DNA of 64,000 nucleotides, taken from positions 310,001-374,000 of the forward strand of contig NZ_QQZY01000003.1 in NCBI RefSeq assembly GCF_003351045.1, written 5' to 3'. The translations under genes were made by a program, and so were the position numbers. The notes under the pieces were generated by a model, which was not told where the DNA came from, searched no databases, and saw only the letters and a list, made by a program, of their open reading frames with translations. Shown here one piece after another: positions 52,114-61,804 of the stretch. The DNA is from Gaiella occulta (lineage in GTDB: Bacteria; Actinomycetota; Thermoleophilia; Gaiellales; Gaiellaceae). The number at the start of each line of letters is the position of its first letter. Within the stretch, counting starts at the first letter, position 1.

Positions 52114-53228
52114 GGAGACGCCTTGGCGGCCGCGCTGATGCCGGCGTAGAGGTCGGCGTAGACGCGAGCGACGTTCGCGGGCTCGAACTGTCGTGCGCAC
52201 TCGCGTTCGCGCTTTCTCATCCCGGCCCGCAGCGCCTCGTCGTCGAGGAGCTCTTCGACGCGGTCGGCCAGGCAGTCGGGCCGGTGCGGTTGCACCCAGA
52301 GACAGGTGTCGGGCTCTTCGAGGTAGTCGATCGCGGCACGCGTACGCGTCGTCAGGATCGGCAGGCCGGCTGCGAGCGCATTGAGCAGCACGATCGGCAG
52401 ACCCTCGTCGTGGAAGGTGGGGAAGACGAGTGCGTCGCAGCGGTGATAGAAGGCTGTCGCCTCTGCCTCGGGGAGGTACCCGAAGAAGCGAACGCTCTCT
52501 CCGAGCTCGAGGCGCGCCGCTTCGGCTTCGGCGTCGGCGCGAGCGGGGCCGTCGCCGACACAGCAGAGGACAACGCGTCGACCGCGGTCACGCAGGAGGC
52601 CGCACGCGCGCACTGCATCGAGGAGCCCCTTCGTCGGCACGAGCCGCGAGATGAAGAGCAGCAGCGGCGTCTTCGGGGGGAGCGCGTACGTGGCGAGGAA
52701 ACACTCGTGGGACGTGGTCGCCGGGACGGCCGGAAGCGCGTTCGGAACGACGTGGAGCTTTCGTGCGGGGATCCCTGCGGCCACGAACGCGTCCCGCTCC
52801 TCGGAGGAGAGGACGCCGATCGCGGCTGCCCGGTCGAGTACGTGGCGCGCGAGCCAGCGCACGGGGCGGGAGCCTCGAGTCAGCACGGTCGCGTCGGAGC
52901 CGTGCAGCTTGAGAAAGACGGGTGCGATCGAACGGCCAAGCAGGAGAAGCGTGACGCTGTCGCGGGCCACCGTCTTGGCGTCGAACGACGTGTTCAAGTG
53001 CACGAGGTCGAAGCGCCGCGCGCGGGCGGCCTTCCGCAGCCGCCATGCCGTGCGCACGACGCGGTTGATGCGGGAGGCTGCGCCGACGGCCTCGAGGTTG
53101 TCGCCGAACACGAAGGTCTGCTCGGTCACCTCGACGTCGAGCGCACGCAACGCGGCGACGAATGGCGGTTCGCAGGCGTTCGGGCCGCTGCGCGTACCGG
53201 GGTCGGGCATGCCGATCAGTAGCCGCAT
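52110..53228 (-). CDS. GT4-family glycosyltransferase
   Basis: A 372-residue GT-B enzyme starting MRLLIGMPDPGTRSGPNACE. The C-terminal domain has LLLFISRLVPTKGLLDAV and HDEGLPIVLLNALAAGLPILT. The usual second Glu of the E-x7-E motif is replaced (LLNALAAG). It forms the start of an overlapping run with the WecG/TagA and wecB genes. A 260-base gap separates it from the upstream ligase-type gene. Confidence 0.9.
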   Translation of the reverse strand: MRLLIGMPDPGTRSGPNACEPPFVAALRALDVEVTEQTFVFGDNLEAVGAASRINRVVRTAWRLRKAARARRFDLVHLNTSFDAKTVARDSVTLLLLGRSIAPVFLKLHGSDATVLTRGSRPVRWLARHVLDRAAAIGVLSSEERDAFVAAGIPARKLHVVPNALPAVPATTSHECFLATYALPPKTPLLLFISRLVPTKGLLDAVRACGLLRDRGRRVVLCCVGDGPARADAEAEAARLELGESVRFFGYLPEAEATAFYHRCDALVFPTFHDEGLPIVLLNALAAGLPILTTRTRAAIDYLEEPDTCLWVQPHRPDCLADRVEELLDDEALRAGMRKRERECARQFEPANVARVYADLYAGISAAAKASP

Positions 53229-53488
53229 AGGTTCATCGAGATGTCACCGCGTGGATCGTTGGCCGTCGAGGATACGAGGGATTGTGCGGGGCCGCTCCGG
53301 TCATGTGAGCTCGGCCGTACGCTACGTGCGGTGCGCCCGTTCCCGATGCCGAGGCGGCCTGCGCTCGCCGCGATCGGCCGCCGTTCGAGAACCGTCGCAG
53401 ACATGGCTGGTCGGACACGGTTCGAGCGTCGCGCAGGCCCCGCGCGGGCGGCGGCGGCGGTGCGACGATCGCCATCGACAGCGATCGG

Positions 53489-55336
53489 TCAGCCGGCGTC
53501 TTCACACGTCCCCCGTCTGAGCTCCGGCTCGAGCGGATTGCTCGCGATGCTCCGGCGACATGCCGCCCGCGCTTGCGCGACGAGGCCCGCTCGCCGCAGT
53601 GCCCGCGCCTCTCTGAAGGTGTTCGTCCACGGCTGCAGGTCGAGCTCGGCGGCGCGGTGGTACAGGCGCGCCGCAAGCCGGAACCGGCCCGCTTGCTCGG
53701 CCAGCAGGCCCTGGAACCGGACGACGTCGGGGCTCCAGCGGTTCCACGAGCGCGCGGTCGCCGCCGTCGTCCACGCGCGGTCGGGTGACGATGCCGCCTG
53801 CGCGCGCGCCTTCTCCAGCTCACGCTGGGCCATCGCGGGCCCGGCCAGGATCGCCAGAGCCAGCAACATCGCGACGGTGTAGCCGAGTGTCCGCGGCGTG
53901 CTCGGCAACCGTGCCGGGCGGAAGCCCGAGACGGCCCCGGCAATGAGGAGCGCCGGCACCGTGAGCCCCGCGAACACGTGGATCCAGTCGACGGAGACGA
54001 CGAGGAAGAATGCCGCGAGGGCAGCTGCCACGCAGGCTCCGATCGCTCGGTCACGGCGGACGCCGGCGAGCGCGCACCAGGCGACGCCCGCGATGACCGC
54101 CGCGAGGGCGCCGAAGCCGATGAGTCCCAGCTCCGACAGCGTCTCGAGCTCGAGACTGTGGGGTTGCAGCACGTAGAAGTCCTTGTTGCTGCGCTCGAGG
54201 GACCAGCGACGCGGGAACGAGCCGGTCCCGCTGCCCGTGAGCGGCTTCTCGCGGGTCATACGGGCCGCCACCTTCCACAGCTCGACGCGGCCCGTCGGGG
54301 AGAGGCTCGAGAGGCGGGTGTCACCGCCGGCCACCTGCAGCGTGGAGTTCGGCTCGGCGGTGAGTCGATCTCGAAGATTGTCGACCCGCGATAGCAGGAG
54401 AACGGCCAGCACAGCGACTGCCACGGCCGCCAGCGCGCCTCCGGCTCCCATTAGCGTCAGCGCCGTTCGCCGCCTCAGCCGTACGGGCGGGAACGCCGGC
54501 AGCGACAGCACCGCGAGCACGGCCGCGAGGCCGAATGCAAGCGCCACGTACCGCGAGAACGCCGGATCGTCCAGGGGGCGACCGTCGACGAGGGCGCGGT
54601 CGACTGCCTGAAGCGCGGAGAAGAGCGCCACCGCCGCAAGGCCGAGGGCCACCGCCAGGGCCGCGAGTCGAGCCCGCCGTGTGACCGCCACCTGGACCAC
54701 GGCTGCGAGCGCGATCGCGGCCATCGACCCGCGGGACTGCGTCAGGAGCGTCACGGCGAGGAACAGCACCGCGGCGGCGGCTCCCGCCGCCCGCGCCCAG
54801 CGCGAGCGCGAGGCGGCCACCCACAGCGCCAGCGGCACTCCGAGCGCGCAGATCGTTCCCTCGCCGTTGTGATACCCGACCGGGCCCTCGAGCTGCCGCA
54901 CCTGGAACCAGTCGGCCGCTGCCGACCCGGAGCCGACGGTGACGAGGACGATGAGGGCGTGCAGGGCGATCCCGCCGAGCACGCCGCGGACGATGGCTCC
55001 GGCATGGGCGCCGAGGGACGACCCGAGGATCAGCGCGGCCGCGGCCGTCAGGGTGAGGCCGAGGAAGCGCCATGACGTGTCGGGGATGCCGCCCCAGGCG
55101 ACCGAGAGAGCAGACCATGCTCCCAGCACGAGGAGGGCGACGGCGACAAGCAGGGCAGGGAACGACGGACGGTCCCCCAGCACGAGGGCGCCGGTCGCGG
55201 CGATGACGACGACCGCCCCGATGATCCCGGCGGCAAGCGCGTAGTAGCCGCCGCTGAAGTTCAGCCCCGTGACGACGAGGAGTGCGGTGCCCGAGCCGAT
55301 TCCTGCGGCTGCCGCCTGCCGGCGCTCGATCCTCAT
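53489..55336 (-). CDS. O-antigen-ligase/polymerase-type membrane protein with C-terminal TPR-like part
   Basis: A 615-residue protein with about a dozen membrane helices. The Wzy/WaaL signature includes GPVGYHNGEGTICALGVPLALW and, before the last helices, the periplasmic region LTGSGTGSFPRRW and QPHSLELETLSELGLIGFGAL. The C-terminal 110 residues are soluble and helical with TPR-like character (WTTAATARSWNRWSP, RFRLAARLYHRAAELD). Such proteins polymerise repeat units or attach the chain. The start is ATG 55336; GTG 55339 is in frame directly before it. Confidence 0.85.
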   Translation of the reverse strand: MRIERRQAAAAGIGSGTALLVVTGLNFSGGYYALAAGIIGAVVVIAATGALVLGDRPSFPALLVAVALLVLGAWSALSVAWGGIPDTSWRFLGLTLTAAAALILGSSLGAHAGAIVRGVLGGIALHALIVLVTVGSGSAAADWFQVRQLEGPVGYHNGEGTICALGVPLALWVAASRSRWARAAGAAAAVLFLAVTLLTQSRGSMAAIALAAVVQVAVTRRARLAALAVALGLAAVALFSALQAVDRALVDGRPLDDPAFSRYVALAFGLAAVLAVLSLPAFPPVRLRRRTALTLMGAGGALAAVAVAVLAVLLLSRVDNLRDRLTAEPNSTLQVAGGDTRLSSLSPTGRVELWKVAARMTREKPLTGSGTGSFPRRWSLERSNKDFYVLQPHSLELETLSELGLIGFGALAAVIAGVAWCALAGVRRDRAIGACVAAALAAFFLVVSVDWIHVFAGLTVPALLIAGAVSGFRPARLPSTPRTLGYTVAMLLALAILAGPAMAQRELEKARAQAASSPDRAWTTAATARSWNRWSPDVVRFQGLLAEQAGRFRLAARLYHRAAELDLQPWTNTFREARALRRAGLVAQARAACRRSIASNPLEPELRRGTCEDAG

Positions 55337-55570
55337 CACGCAGCGGGCAGTTCGACGTGACGCCTACGCCGCGACACGGCTGCGAGCCCGCCGCCGGGCG
55401 CTCCGTCCGCAGCCGGTGGGCGGCGGCGACCCATCCGGTGGGAGCTGAAGTGGCGGGAATCGGCCGAGATCAGGCGTAGATATCGTGTCGAATCTGCCAC
55501 TGCATTTCAGCATAGTGACGATCTCCGGTCGTGCATCCTGCTGCCGCGGATTGCCGCCCGGGGCCGCCGA

Positions 55571-57694
55571 ATGACCGGAACGTCCCGGCTGCGCTGGTAC
55601 GCGCGACGGCTCGCCCTGATGGGCCCGGGGGAGGCGCTCGAGCACGCGCGCCGCGCCGCGGCGGCGCGGGCGGACGCGATCGCCTGGAACGGCGCTCGGC
55701 CTGCCTGGAGGCGGCGCTGGGAGCCGCCGCTCACGAGCCTGCTCGCCGGCGCGGCCCCTCCCCCGGCACCGCTCGGCTTCCTCACGCGCGAGCGGGCTGC
55801 GCTCCTGCGCGAACGGCTGCCCGACGCTGCCCGGGGCGTGGTGGCCGAAGCGCAGAGGAGGCTCGACGGGAACGTCACCGTGCTCGGATACCCGCCGTTC
55901 GCGCTCCCGAGCTGCTGGGACGGGAGCACCGACCCCGTTTCCGGAGACCGCTGGCCCGATCGCCATGGACGGTTGATCGACTTCCGCCACAGGACGCCGG
56001 GGAACCCGAAGCTGATCTGGGAGCTGCACCGCTGCCAGGAGTTGCCCTTGCTCGTGCTCGCTTCGCTCGTCGAGGGCGACGAGCGTTTCTCGCACGAGGC
56101 GCTTCGGAGGCTGCTCCGCTGGCTGCGGCAGCATCCCCCCGGGAGAGGCATCGCGTGGGCCAACGCATTCGAGCCGGGATTGCGGGTGCTGTCGTTCGCC
56201 GTCGCGTTCGACGGTCTCCGGGGGTCCGCGGAGCTCGACGAGGCCGCCGCGCGGTCGATCCTGCGCGGCCTCTGGCAGCACGCGCGCTGGATCGAGCGAG
56301 GTTTGTCGCGTCACAGCTCCGCCAACAACCATCTGGTCGCCGAGCTGCTCGGGCTCCTAGCCGTCGGCCTGCTGGCGCCCGAGCTCGCGGACTCGGAGAG
56401 ATGGAGTGCGCGCGCCGGCGCGGAGATCGCCGAGCAGGCGCGCCTTCAGGTGCTTCCGGACGGCGCCGGTGCGGAGCAGGCGTTCGCGTACCACCTGTTC
56501 CTGCTGGAGATGCTGCTCGTCGCGACGGCGCTGCTGGATGCCCGCGGCATGGCCGTTCCCGCCGCCGTCGTCGCTGCCCTCGAGCGAGCGGGAGACGCGC
56601 TCGCGCTCCTCGTCGACGGTGACGAGCCCGACCCCGCGTTCGGCGACGCGGACGACGGGCGGGCGCTCATGCTCGACGGGCGCGGCGGCGAGGGCGCCCG
56701 GAGCATCGCGGCCTCGATCGCGGCGCGTCTCGGGCACTCCGGGGCGCGTCGGGTTTCCGGGCATCTCGACGGGAGGGTGCCGATGCTCTTCGGCGAGGCA
56801 GGGATGGAGCGCTTTGCCGCCACGCCGCCGGGCGCTCCTGCCTCGAGCGGGATCCTGCCCGATGCGGGAATCGTCGTCTTCCGGTTCGGCGGCCTGCGGG
56901 CGCTCTTCGACGTGGGGCCGCTCGGGTACCTCAGCATCGCCGCGCACGGGCATGCCGACGGCCTCTCGCTGGTGCTCTGCGACGGGCAGGACGAGCTCGT
57001 GGTGGATCCCGGCACGGGCAGTTACCTCGATGCGGCGATCCGCAGCTGGTTCCGCGGAACGGTCTCCCATGCGACGGTTGCCGTCGACGGGCTCGATCAA
57101 TCCGAGCAGGGCGGCGCGTTCCTGTGGGTGCGGCACGGCAACGCGTACCTCCGCTCGTGGGATCCGGAGCATCTCGTCGCCGTCGGAGCACACGACGGGA
57201 TCGGTCGCAGGCAGGGCCGTGTCGCGCACCGCCGCATGGTCGCTCGAGTGGGCAGCCGCAGCCTTCTCGTCGTCGACCGGCTCGAGGGGCGCGATTCGCA
57301 CACGGCCTCGCAGAGCTGGCCGCTGCATCCGTCACTCGACGTCGTGGCGCGGTCTCCGCGGCTCGTGGAGGCATCGCACGGCGGAGCAGCGCGTCTCCAG
57401 ATCGCGTTCGCCGCCACCCGGCCGGCGACCACGAACATCGACCGGGAAGGATGGTGGTCGAGGCGCCTCGAGGCGTGGACGCCGGCCCCGCGCTCGCAGC
57501 AGGTGACGAGCTGGCGCGGGACCGTCCACCTCGGGGCCTTGCTCGTCGCCCCGCAAAGCACCGCCGAGGCCCCGTCCCTCGTGCTGGAAGAGACGGACGC
57601 CGGCGTCATCGCGCGAATGTCGGTCGAGGGCGCGGACCGGGTCGTCACGCTGTCGCTCGAGGCAGAGCCGCCGATCGTCGAGCTCGCTCTCTAG
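55571..57694 (+). CDS. Heparinase II/III-family protein
   Basis: A 707-residue protein with an N-terminal helical toroid (residues about 1-400: HSSANNHLVAELLGLL, with the conserved Asn-Asn-His) and a C-terminal beta-sandwich domain (AHGHADGLSLVLCDGQDELVVDPGTGSY, FRGTVSHATVAVDG). These are the hallmarks of heparinase II/III lyases found in many capsule clusters. No signal peptide is obvious. Placed on the plus strand between the two polymerase genes. It may degrade or tailor the polymer; the substrate is not known. Confidence 0.88.
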   Translation: MTGTSRLRWYARRLALMGPGEALEHARRAAAARADAIAWNGARPAWRRRWEPPLTSLLAGAAPPPAPLGFLTRERAALLRERLPDAARGVVAEAQRRLDGNVTVLGYPPFALPSCWDGSTDPVSGDRWPDRHGRLIDFRHRTPGNPKLIWELHRCQELPLLVLASLVEGDERFSHEALRRLLRWLRQHPPGRGIAWANAFEPGLRVLSFAVAFDGLRGSAELDEAAARSILRGLWQHARWIERGLSRHSSANNHLVAELLGLLAVGLLAPELADSERWSARAGAEIAEQARLQVLPDGAGAEQAFAYHLFLLEMLLVATALLDARGMAVPAAVVAALERAGDALALLVDGDEPDPAFGDADDGRALMLDGRGGEGARSIAASIAARLGHSGARRVSGHLDGRVPMLFGEAGMERFAATPPGAPASSGILPDAGIVVFRFGGLRALFDVGPLGYLSIAAHGHADGLSLVLCDGQDELVVDPGTGSYLDAAIRSWFRGTVSHATVAVDGLDQSEQGGAFLWVRHGNAYLRSWDPEHLVAVGAHDGIGRRQGRVAHRRMVARVGSRSLLVVDRLEGRDSHTASQSWPLHPSLDVVARSPRLVEASHGGAARLQIAFAATRPATTNIDREGWWSRRLEAWTPAPRSQQVTSWRGTVHLGALLVAPQSTAEAPSLVLEETDAGVIARMSVEGADRVVTLSLEAEPPIVELAL

Positions 57695-57751
57695 CCCGGA
57701 TCGCTCGCGTGGCGCGGGCGCCCCCGCCCCGGGCCGGGCGGGTGAACCGGG

Positions 57752-59179
57752 CTAGCTCGGCCTGCCTGCGCGCACGGGCACGCACATGGGCATGACCATC
57801 AGGATCCAGATCGTCATCAGGAACAACGCATCGGAGAGAACGGGTCCGTAGAAAGCGTTCACCATGAATGCGAACCAGGTGCAGAGCGACCAGATCAGCA
57901 GCGTCTGTTCGACGCCGATCGCCGTGCGCAGTCGGCGAGCCACGTCGATCAGGTAGGCCAGCATCACGGCGAGGAGCGACCCGAGGGCGAGTATCCCCCC
58001 GCCTGCGAGGAGGTACACGTAGCTGTTGTGCGGATCGCCGGTGACGTCCTCGACTCGCCCGAAAAGGAGGAAGCGCGTCGGGCGGCCGAACCCGAACCCC
58101 GTCAGGAGATGCTGGTCGATGCCGGCGAGAGCGGTGTCGCGCGCTCTCTCTCGCCAGATCACGTTCAGGTCGGTGGTCGGTGACGCACCGACGCGGGACG
58201 TCAGGGTCGGACCGAGCGTGGGATCGAGAAGGGGAGCGAGCAGCACGGCCGCCACGATGACCGGCAGGAGCAGCGGGATCAGCCAGAGCAGGGAGCGGCG
58301 AAGGGCCCTTCTGCCCACGAGGAGCATCGGGACGATGAGCGCGACAGCCGCGTAGGTCGTGCGGCCGAACGAGACGACGATGCCGAACAGCGCGAGGCCG
58401 GCGATGACGGCATGGAAAACCTGCCTGCCGAAGCGGTCGGCGCTCCGCTCCAGGTTGAGCAGGGCGCACACGAGGCTGCCGACCAGGTACATCGCGCTGC
58501 CGAGCGCGAGAATGCGCATGCCGCCGGTCGAGAGGGCCAGCGAGTCCGTCTGCGAGCTTCCCGTGGCCATGTAGAACAACGCGTAGAGGAACTGGGCGAC
58601 CGCGCCGGCGTAGAAGACGGCGCTGATCCCGCGCCACATCGTTCGCGCGTCCACTCCGACGAGCGCCACGGCGATCCCCGCGTAGAGGACGATTCGCAGC
58701 GGCTGGCCGAAGAGACCCTGTCCGTAGCGATCGTGGCCGCGGAGGACGGCCAGGCCGATGAACAGGGCTAGCGCCAGGAGCGGCCACGTGGTCGCGAGCG
58801 GGCCGGCCGGCCGCGTGCCCGGCGCCTGCTGGTTGACGAGCCTGTCCGCCGCCCAGGCCCCGATCGCGAGGAGCAGGATCACGTCGGTCGCGTAGACCGC
58901 GGTGCCTCCGGGGAGCGGCAGCGGTTCGGTGAGCAGCGGGAGCCCGGTGAAGGTGAGTCCCAACGCGGCGAAGACGAGCACGGCACGGTGGCCGGACATC
59001 AGCCCGCCGAGGAGCAGCAGGAGCGCCGGGAGGAGCGCCAGGAAGACAGCCGCGGCCGGGTTGCCGCTTGCGAATCCCAGTGCGACGCCGGCGTTCGCGG
59101 CCGCCGCCGCGCCGAGGAGCGCCCCACGGCGCAACGAGTGCGGGCCCGCACTGCTACCGATCGGCGACCCCGCTCGCAC
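57752..59179 (-). CDS. O-antigen-ligase-like polymerase (Wzy-type)
   Basis: A 475-residue protein with about eleven helices and the family signature near the end: LLTGFGFGRPTRFLLFG and GDPHNSYVYLLAGGGILALGSLL. It starts GTG 59179, 6 bases after the BY-kinase stop. It is shorter than the other polymerase-type gene and has no TPR part. Next to Wzz and the kinase, it is the better candidate for the repeat-unit polymerase. Confidence 0.88.
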   Translation of the reverse strand: MRAGSPIGSSAGPHSLRRGALLGAAAAANAGVALGFASGNPAAAVFLALLPALLLLLGGLMSGHRAVLVFAALGLTFTGLPLLTEPLPLPGGTAVYATDVILLLAIGAWAADRLVNQQAPGTRPAGPLATTWPLLALALFIGLAVLRGHDRYGQGLFGQPLRIVLYAGIAVALVGVDARTMWRGISAVFYAGAVAQFLYALFYMATGSSQTDSLALSTGGMRILALGSAMYLVGSLVCALLNLERSADRFGRQVFHAVIAGLALFGIVVSFGRTTYAAVALIVPMLLVGRRALRRSLLWLIPLLLPVIVAAVLLAPLLDPTLGPTLTSRVGASPTTDLNVIWRERARDTALAGIDQHLLTGFGFGRPTRFLLFGRVEDVTGDPHNSYVYLLAGGGILALGSLLAVMLAYLIDVARRLRTAIGVEQTLLIWSLCTWFAFMVNAFYGPVLSDALFLMTIWILMVMPMCVPVRAGRPS

Positions 59180-59185
59180 GGCTCT

Positions 59186-59866
59186 CTAGGAGTAGCCGTA
59201 CTCCGACAGATCGCCCTCGCGATTGGCGACGAACCCGAGGACGTTCACGCCGACGAGGTCGAGCTTGCCGATGGCCCGTGTGACGCGGCGCTTCTTGGTG
59301 CCGTGCGCGACGACGAACACGACGTCCGCGCCGACGTGCGACGCGAGCGTTGCCGCGTCGGACGCCGCGAGCAGAGGCGGCGTGTCGACGACGACGAGGT
59401 CGTAGAGCGCCGTCACCGATGCGAACAGCGTTTCCATCGCCTCGGACGAGGCGACATCTCCCACGTTCGGTAGGGTCGTTCCCGCCGCCAGCAGGTGCAG
59501 CACTCCGGGCTCCCTCTGAATCGGCTTGATCACCGTCTTGTAGTCGATGCCCGCCGCGATCACCTCGGTCAGCCCGGGCGTGCCCCGGACACCGAACAGC
59601 TTGTGGAGGGTGGGCTTGCGCATGTCCGCGTCGACCAGCAGCACCCTGCGGTCGGTCTGAGCGGCGACGAAGGCGTAGTTGGCGGCGATGATCGACTTGC
59701 CCTCCGCCGGGTCGGCGCTCGTGAACACGACCGGCCGGCGGACGTCCCCCCTCGGGCGTAGATCGACCGCGAGCCGCAGCATCCGGAACGGCTCGGCCGA
59801 CGGGCTGCGCACGTCGACGAGACCGCGGATAGCCGAGTCGCCGCCGCGGTCGACCCTAGCGGCCAC
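59186..59866 (-). CDS. Capsule tyrosine kinase (BY-kinase, CpsD/CapB type)
   Basis: A 226-residue cytoplasmic kinase with Walker A (SADPAEGKSIIAAN), Walker A' (VLLVDADMRKPTLHKLFG) and Walker B (YDLVVVDTPPLLAA). The C-terminus ends SEYGYS, a minimal tyrosine cluster with two Tyr for autophosphorylation. The membrane activator is the separate Wzz protein whose gene overlaps this one by 11 bases, the Gram-positive arrangement. The GTG 59866 start follows from that overlap. The CpsB-type phosphatase at 63.8 kb would reverse the phosphorylation. Confidence 0.9.
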   Translation of the reverse strand: MAARVDRGGDSAIRGLVDVRSPSAEPFRMLRLAVDLRPRGDVRRPVVFTSADPAEGKSIIAANYAFVAAQTDRRVLLVDADMRKPTLHKLFGVRGTPGLTEVIAAGIDYKTVIKPIQREPGVLHLLAAGTTLPNVGDVASSEAMETLFASVTALYDLVVVDTPPLLAASDAATLASHVGADVVFVVAHGTKKRRVTRAIGKLDLVGVNVLGFVANREGDLSEYGYS

Positions 59867-60605
59867 GCCCGCGACTTCTCTCTCTCTCGACCAGGGGTGG
59901 CTGCGCCAGGCCGCGCCGCCCGGAGATGGTCGCTACCGCGACGGTCGACGGCTTCGCCAGCGACAGCGACGGGATCATCGCGAGCAGCGGGCGTCCGAAC
60001 ACGGTTTCGATGTCGGTCGCGTCCGGCATCCGGTCGGCGAAGAGGTCGGCGACGAGCGCGAGGGCGGCATTCAGGATGAGGCCGAGCAGCACGGCGAGCG
60101 CCACGACCAGCTTGACGCGTGGAGACACGGGCGAATCGGGAACGGAGGCCCTGTCGATCACGATGATCTGGTCGCGCAGCGTCCCGGTGTCGTTGACGAA
60201 GGACTTCAGCGCGGCGGTGGCCTGGTTCGCGACGAGGGCGGCATTGGTCGGCGACTGGCTGCGCGCCGACACCTGCAGCAGCTCCACCTCGGGGACGGGC
60301 TTCGCCGAGAGGTTGATCTCCGACGCCGGTACGACGCCTTGCAGGGACGCCGCCACCCGCCGGTCGATGGCCTTCGTCTCGACGATCCTGGCGTACGTCT
60401 GAGCGAGCCGCGTGCCGAGCTCGAGCGAGCCGAAGGCGTCGTTGGCGGTCGTGATCTTCTGCTGGATGCGCACCAGCGCGGTGGCCTCGTAGATCTTCGT
60501 CTGCTGCGACGTGACGACGTACGCGACGACCCCGGTGAGGACGGTGAGACCGATGATGAGGAGCCGATGGCGCCACAGCGCACGGTAGACGTCGATGGTC
60601 GCCAT
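59856..60605 (-). CDS. Chain-length determinant Wzz/BY-kinase activator
   Basis: A 249-residue Wzz-type protein. It has an N-terminal helix (LLIIGLTVLTGVVAYVVTS), an extracellular part with EATALVRIQQ and an end region IDRASVPDSPVSPRVKLVVALAVLLGLILNAAL that holds the Pro-rich motif and second helix. The cytoplasmic tail of about 60 residues should contact the kinase. The start ATG 60605 follows the upstream GT4 stop by 5 bases. Confidence 0.92.
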   Translation of the reverse strand: MATIDVYRALWRHRLLIIGLTVLTGVVAYVVTSQQTKIYEATALVRIQQKITTANDAFGSLELGTRLAQTYARIVETKAIDRRVAASLQGVVPASEINLSAKPVPEVELLQVSARSQSPTNAALVANQATAALKSFVNDTGTLRDQIIVIDRASVPDSPVSPRVKLVVALAVLLGLILNAALALVADLFADRMPDATDIETVFGRPLLAMIPSLSLAKPSTVAVATISGRRGLAQPPLVERERSRGRGR

Positions 60606-60610
60606 AGCTC

Positions 60611-61804
60611 TCAGAGGTTACCCGCAACCCGTTTCGCGTCAATCGCCCGCTCCAGGGCGGCTTCCCAGGGCTCGATGGCCTCCTGCCACGCGTACTCGGC
60701 GCGCGCCCAGCTCGCGCAGCGGCTCCGGAGCTCGGGAGTCAGCCGGGGAACGATCCGTCGCAGCCCTTCCGCGATGGCAGCGGAGTCCGCGCGCGGGACG
60801 ATCAGCGCTGCGTCGAGCGGGGCGAGGATCTCCGGGGTGGCCCCGACGGCGGTGCCGAGCACGGGCGTCCCGCTCGCTAGCGCCTCGATCGTCGACATGC
60901 CGAATCCCTCGTATGCGACGGTCGGCAGGACGAACAGGTCGGCGGCGGCGTAGAGCGAGCGCAGCTCGTCCTCGTCCACGCGTCCCAGGAATCGTACGCG
61001 CTCGTTCAGGGAGAGCGAGCGGACGAGATCCTCCAGCGCAGCGCGTCCGGCGCCGTCGCCGGTGACGGCGAGGACGAACCGCTCGTCGGCGACGGACGCC
61101 AGGGCGGCGATGAGCTCCTCGAGGCCCATGCGGGGCTCGAGTCGGCGCGTCGTGAGCAGGAACACGGCTTCGGGCGGAATGCCGTGGCGCGCCCGCACCG
61201 CCGCGGCGGTCTCGCGCGGCGGAGCGAGGAAGGCCGAGCCGACGCCCCCACGGACTTGCCGGATGCGGTCGGCCGCATCGGGGTGACGGGAGAGCACGAG
61301 CTCCCGGCTGTACTCGCTCAGGACGAGGATCGCCGCTGCCCGCGTGACCGCGCGGCGCTCGAACGCGACGAGCGCAGGCTCGAGCGCGCCGAGCAAGACC
61401 CGCTCCCGTCCGCTTGCGCGCGAGCGCAGGTATCTGCGTTCGAGGACGGCCGACGCGTGGAAGACGAGGGCGAGCGGCAGCTCCGGCATTCCCGCCGCGA
61501 GTCCGGCGGCGGTCGACGACTGGTGACCGACGAGGATGTCGAACGACGATGACGGCAGCGAACGGGCCGCGCGTCGCGTCTGCAGCCGGTCGCCGATCGT
61601 CTGCGGCAGGCGGCCGCGGCGCAGCACTCGGAGCACCTCGACTCCATCCTCGAGCGCCCGGGCCGGACGGTCGGGCTGAGCGGGCACGATCGCGCTGACC
61701 GCGTGGCCTCGCGCCGCGAGAGCGCGAGCCGTGTCGGCCGCCACGCGCGCCGAGCCGCCGATCGCGTCGGGCGACCACTGGTCACTCGCGACGAGCAGGC
61801 GCAT
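60611..61804 (-). CDS. GT4-family glycosyltransferase
   Basis: A 397-residue GT-B enzyme: MRLLVASDQWSPDAIGGSARV at the start, then VFLLTTRRLEPRMGLEEL and the sugar-nucleotide region YEGFGMSTIEALASGTPVLGTAVGATPEIL. It starts one base before the stop of the upstream GT4 gene ends, so both belong to one operon with Wzz and the kinase. Confidence 0.92.
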   Translation of the reverse strand: MRLLVASDQWSPDAIGGSARVAADTARALAARGHAVSAIVPAQPDRPARALEDGVEVLRVLRRGRLPQTIGDRLQTRRAARSLPSSSFDILVGHQSSTAAGLAAGMPELPLALVFHASAVLERRYLRSRASGRERVLLGALEPALVAFERRAVTRAAAILVLSEYSRELVLSRHPDAADRIRQVRGGVGSAFLAPPRETAAAVRARHGIPPEAVFLLTTRRLEPRMGLEELIAALASVADERFVLAVTGDGAGRAALEDLVRSLSLNERVRFLGRVDEDELRSLYAAADLFVLPTVAYEGFGMSTIEALASGTPVLGTAVGATPEILAPLDAALIVPRADSAAIAEGLRRIVPRLTPELRSRCASWARAEYAWQEAIEPWEAALERAIDAKRVAGNL

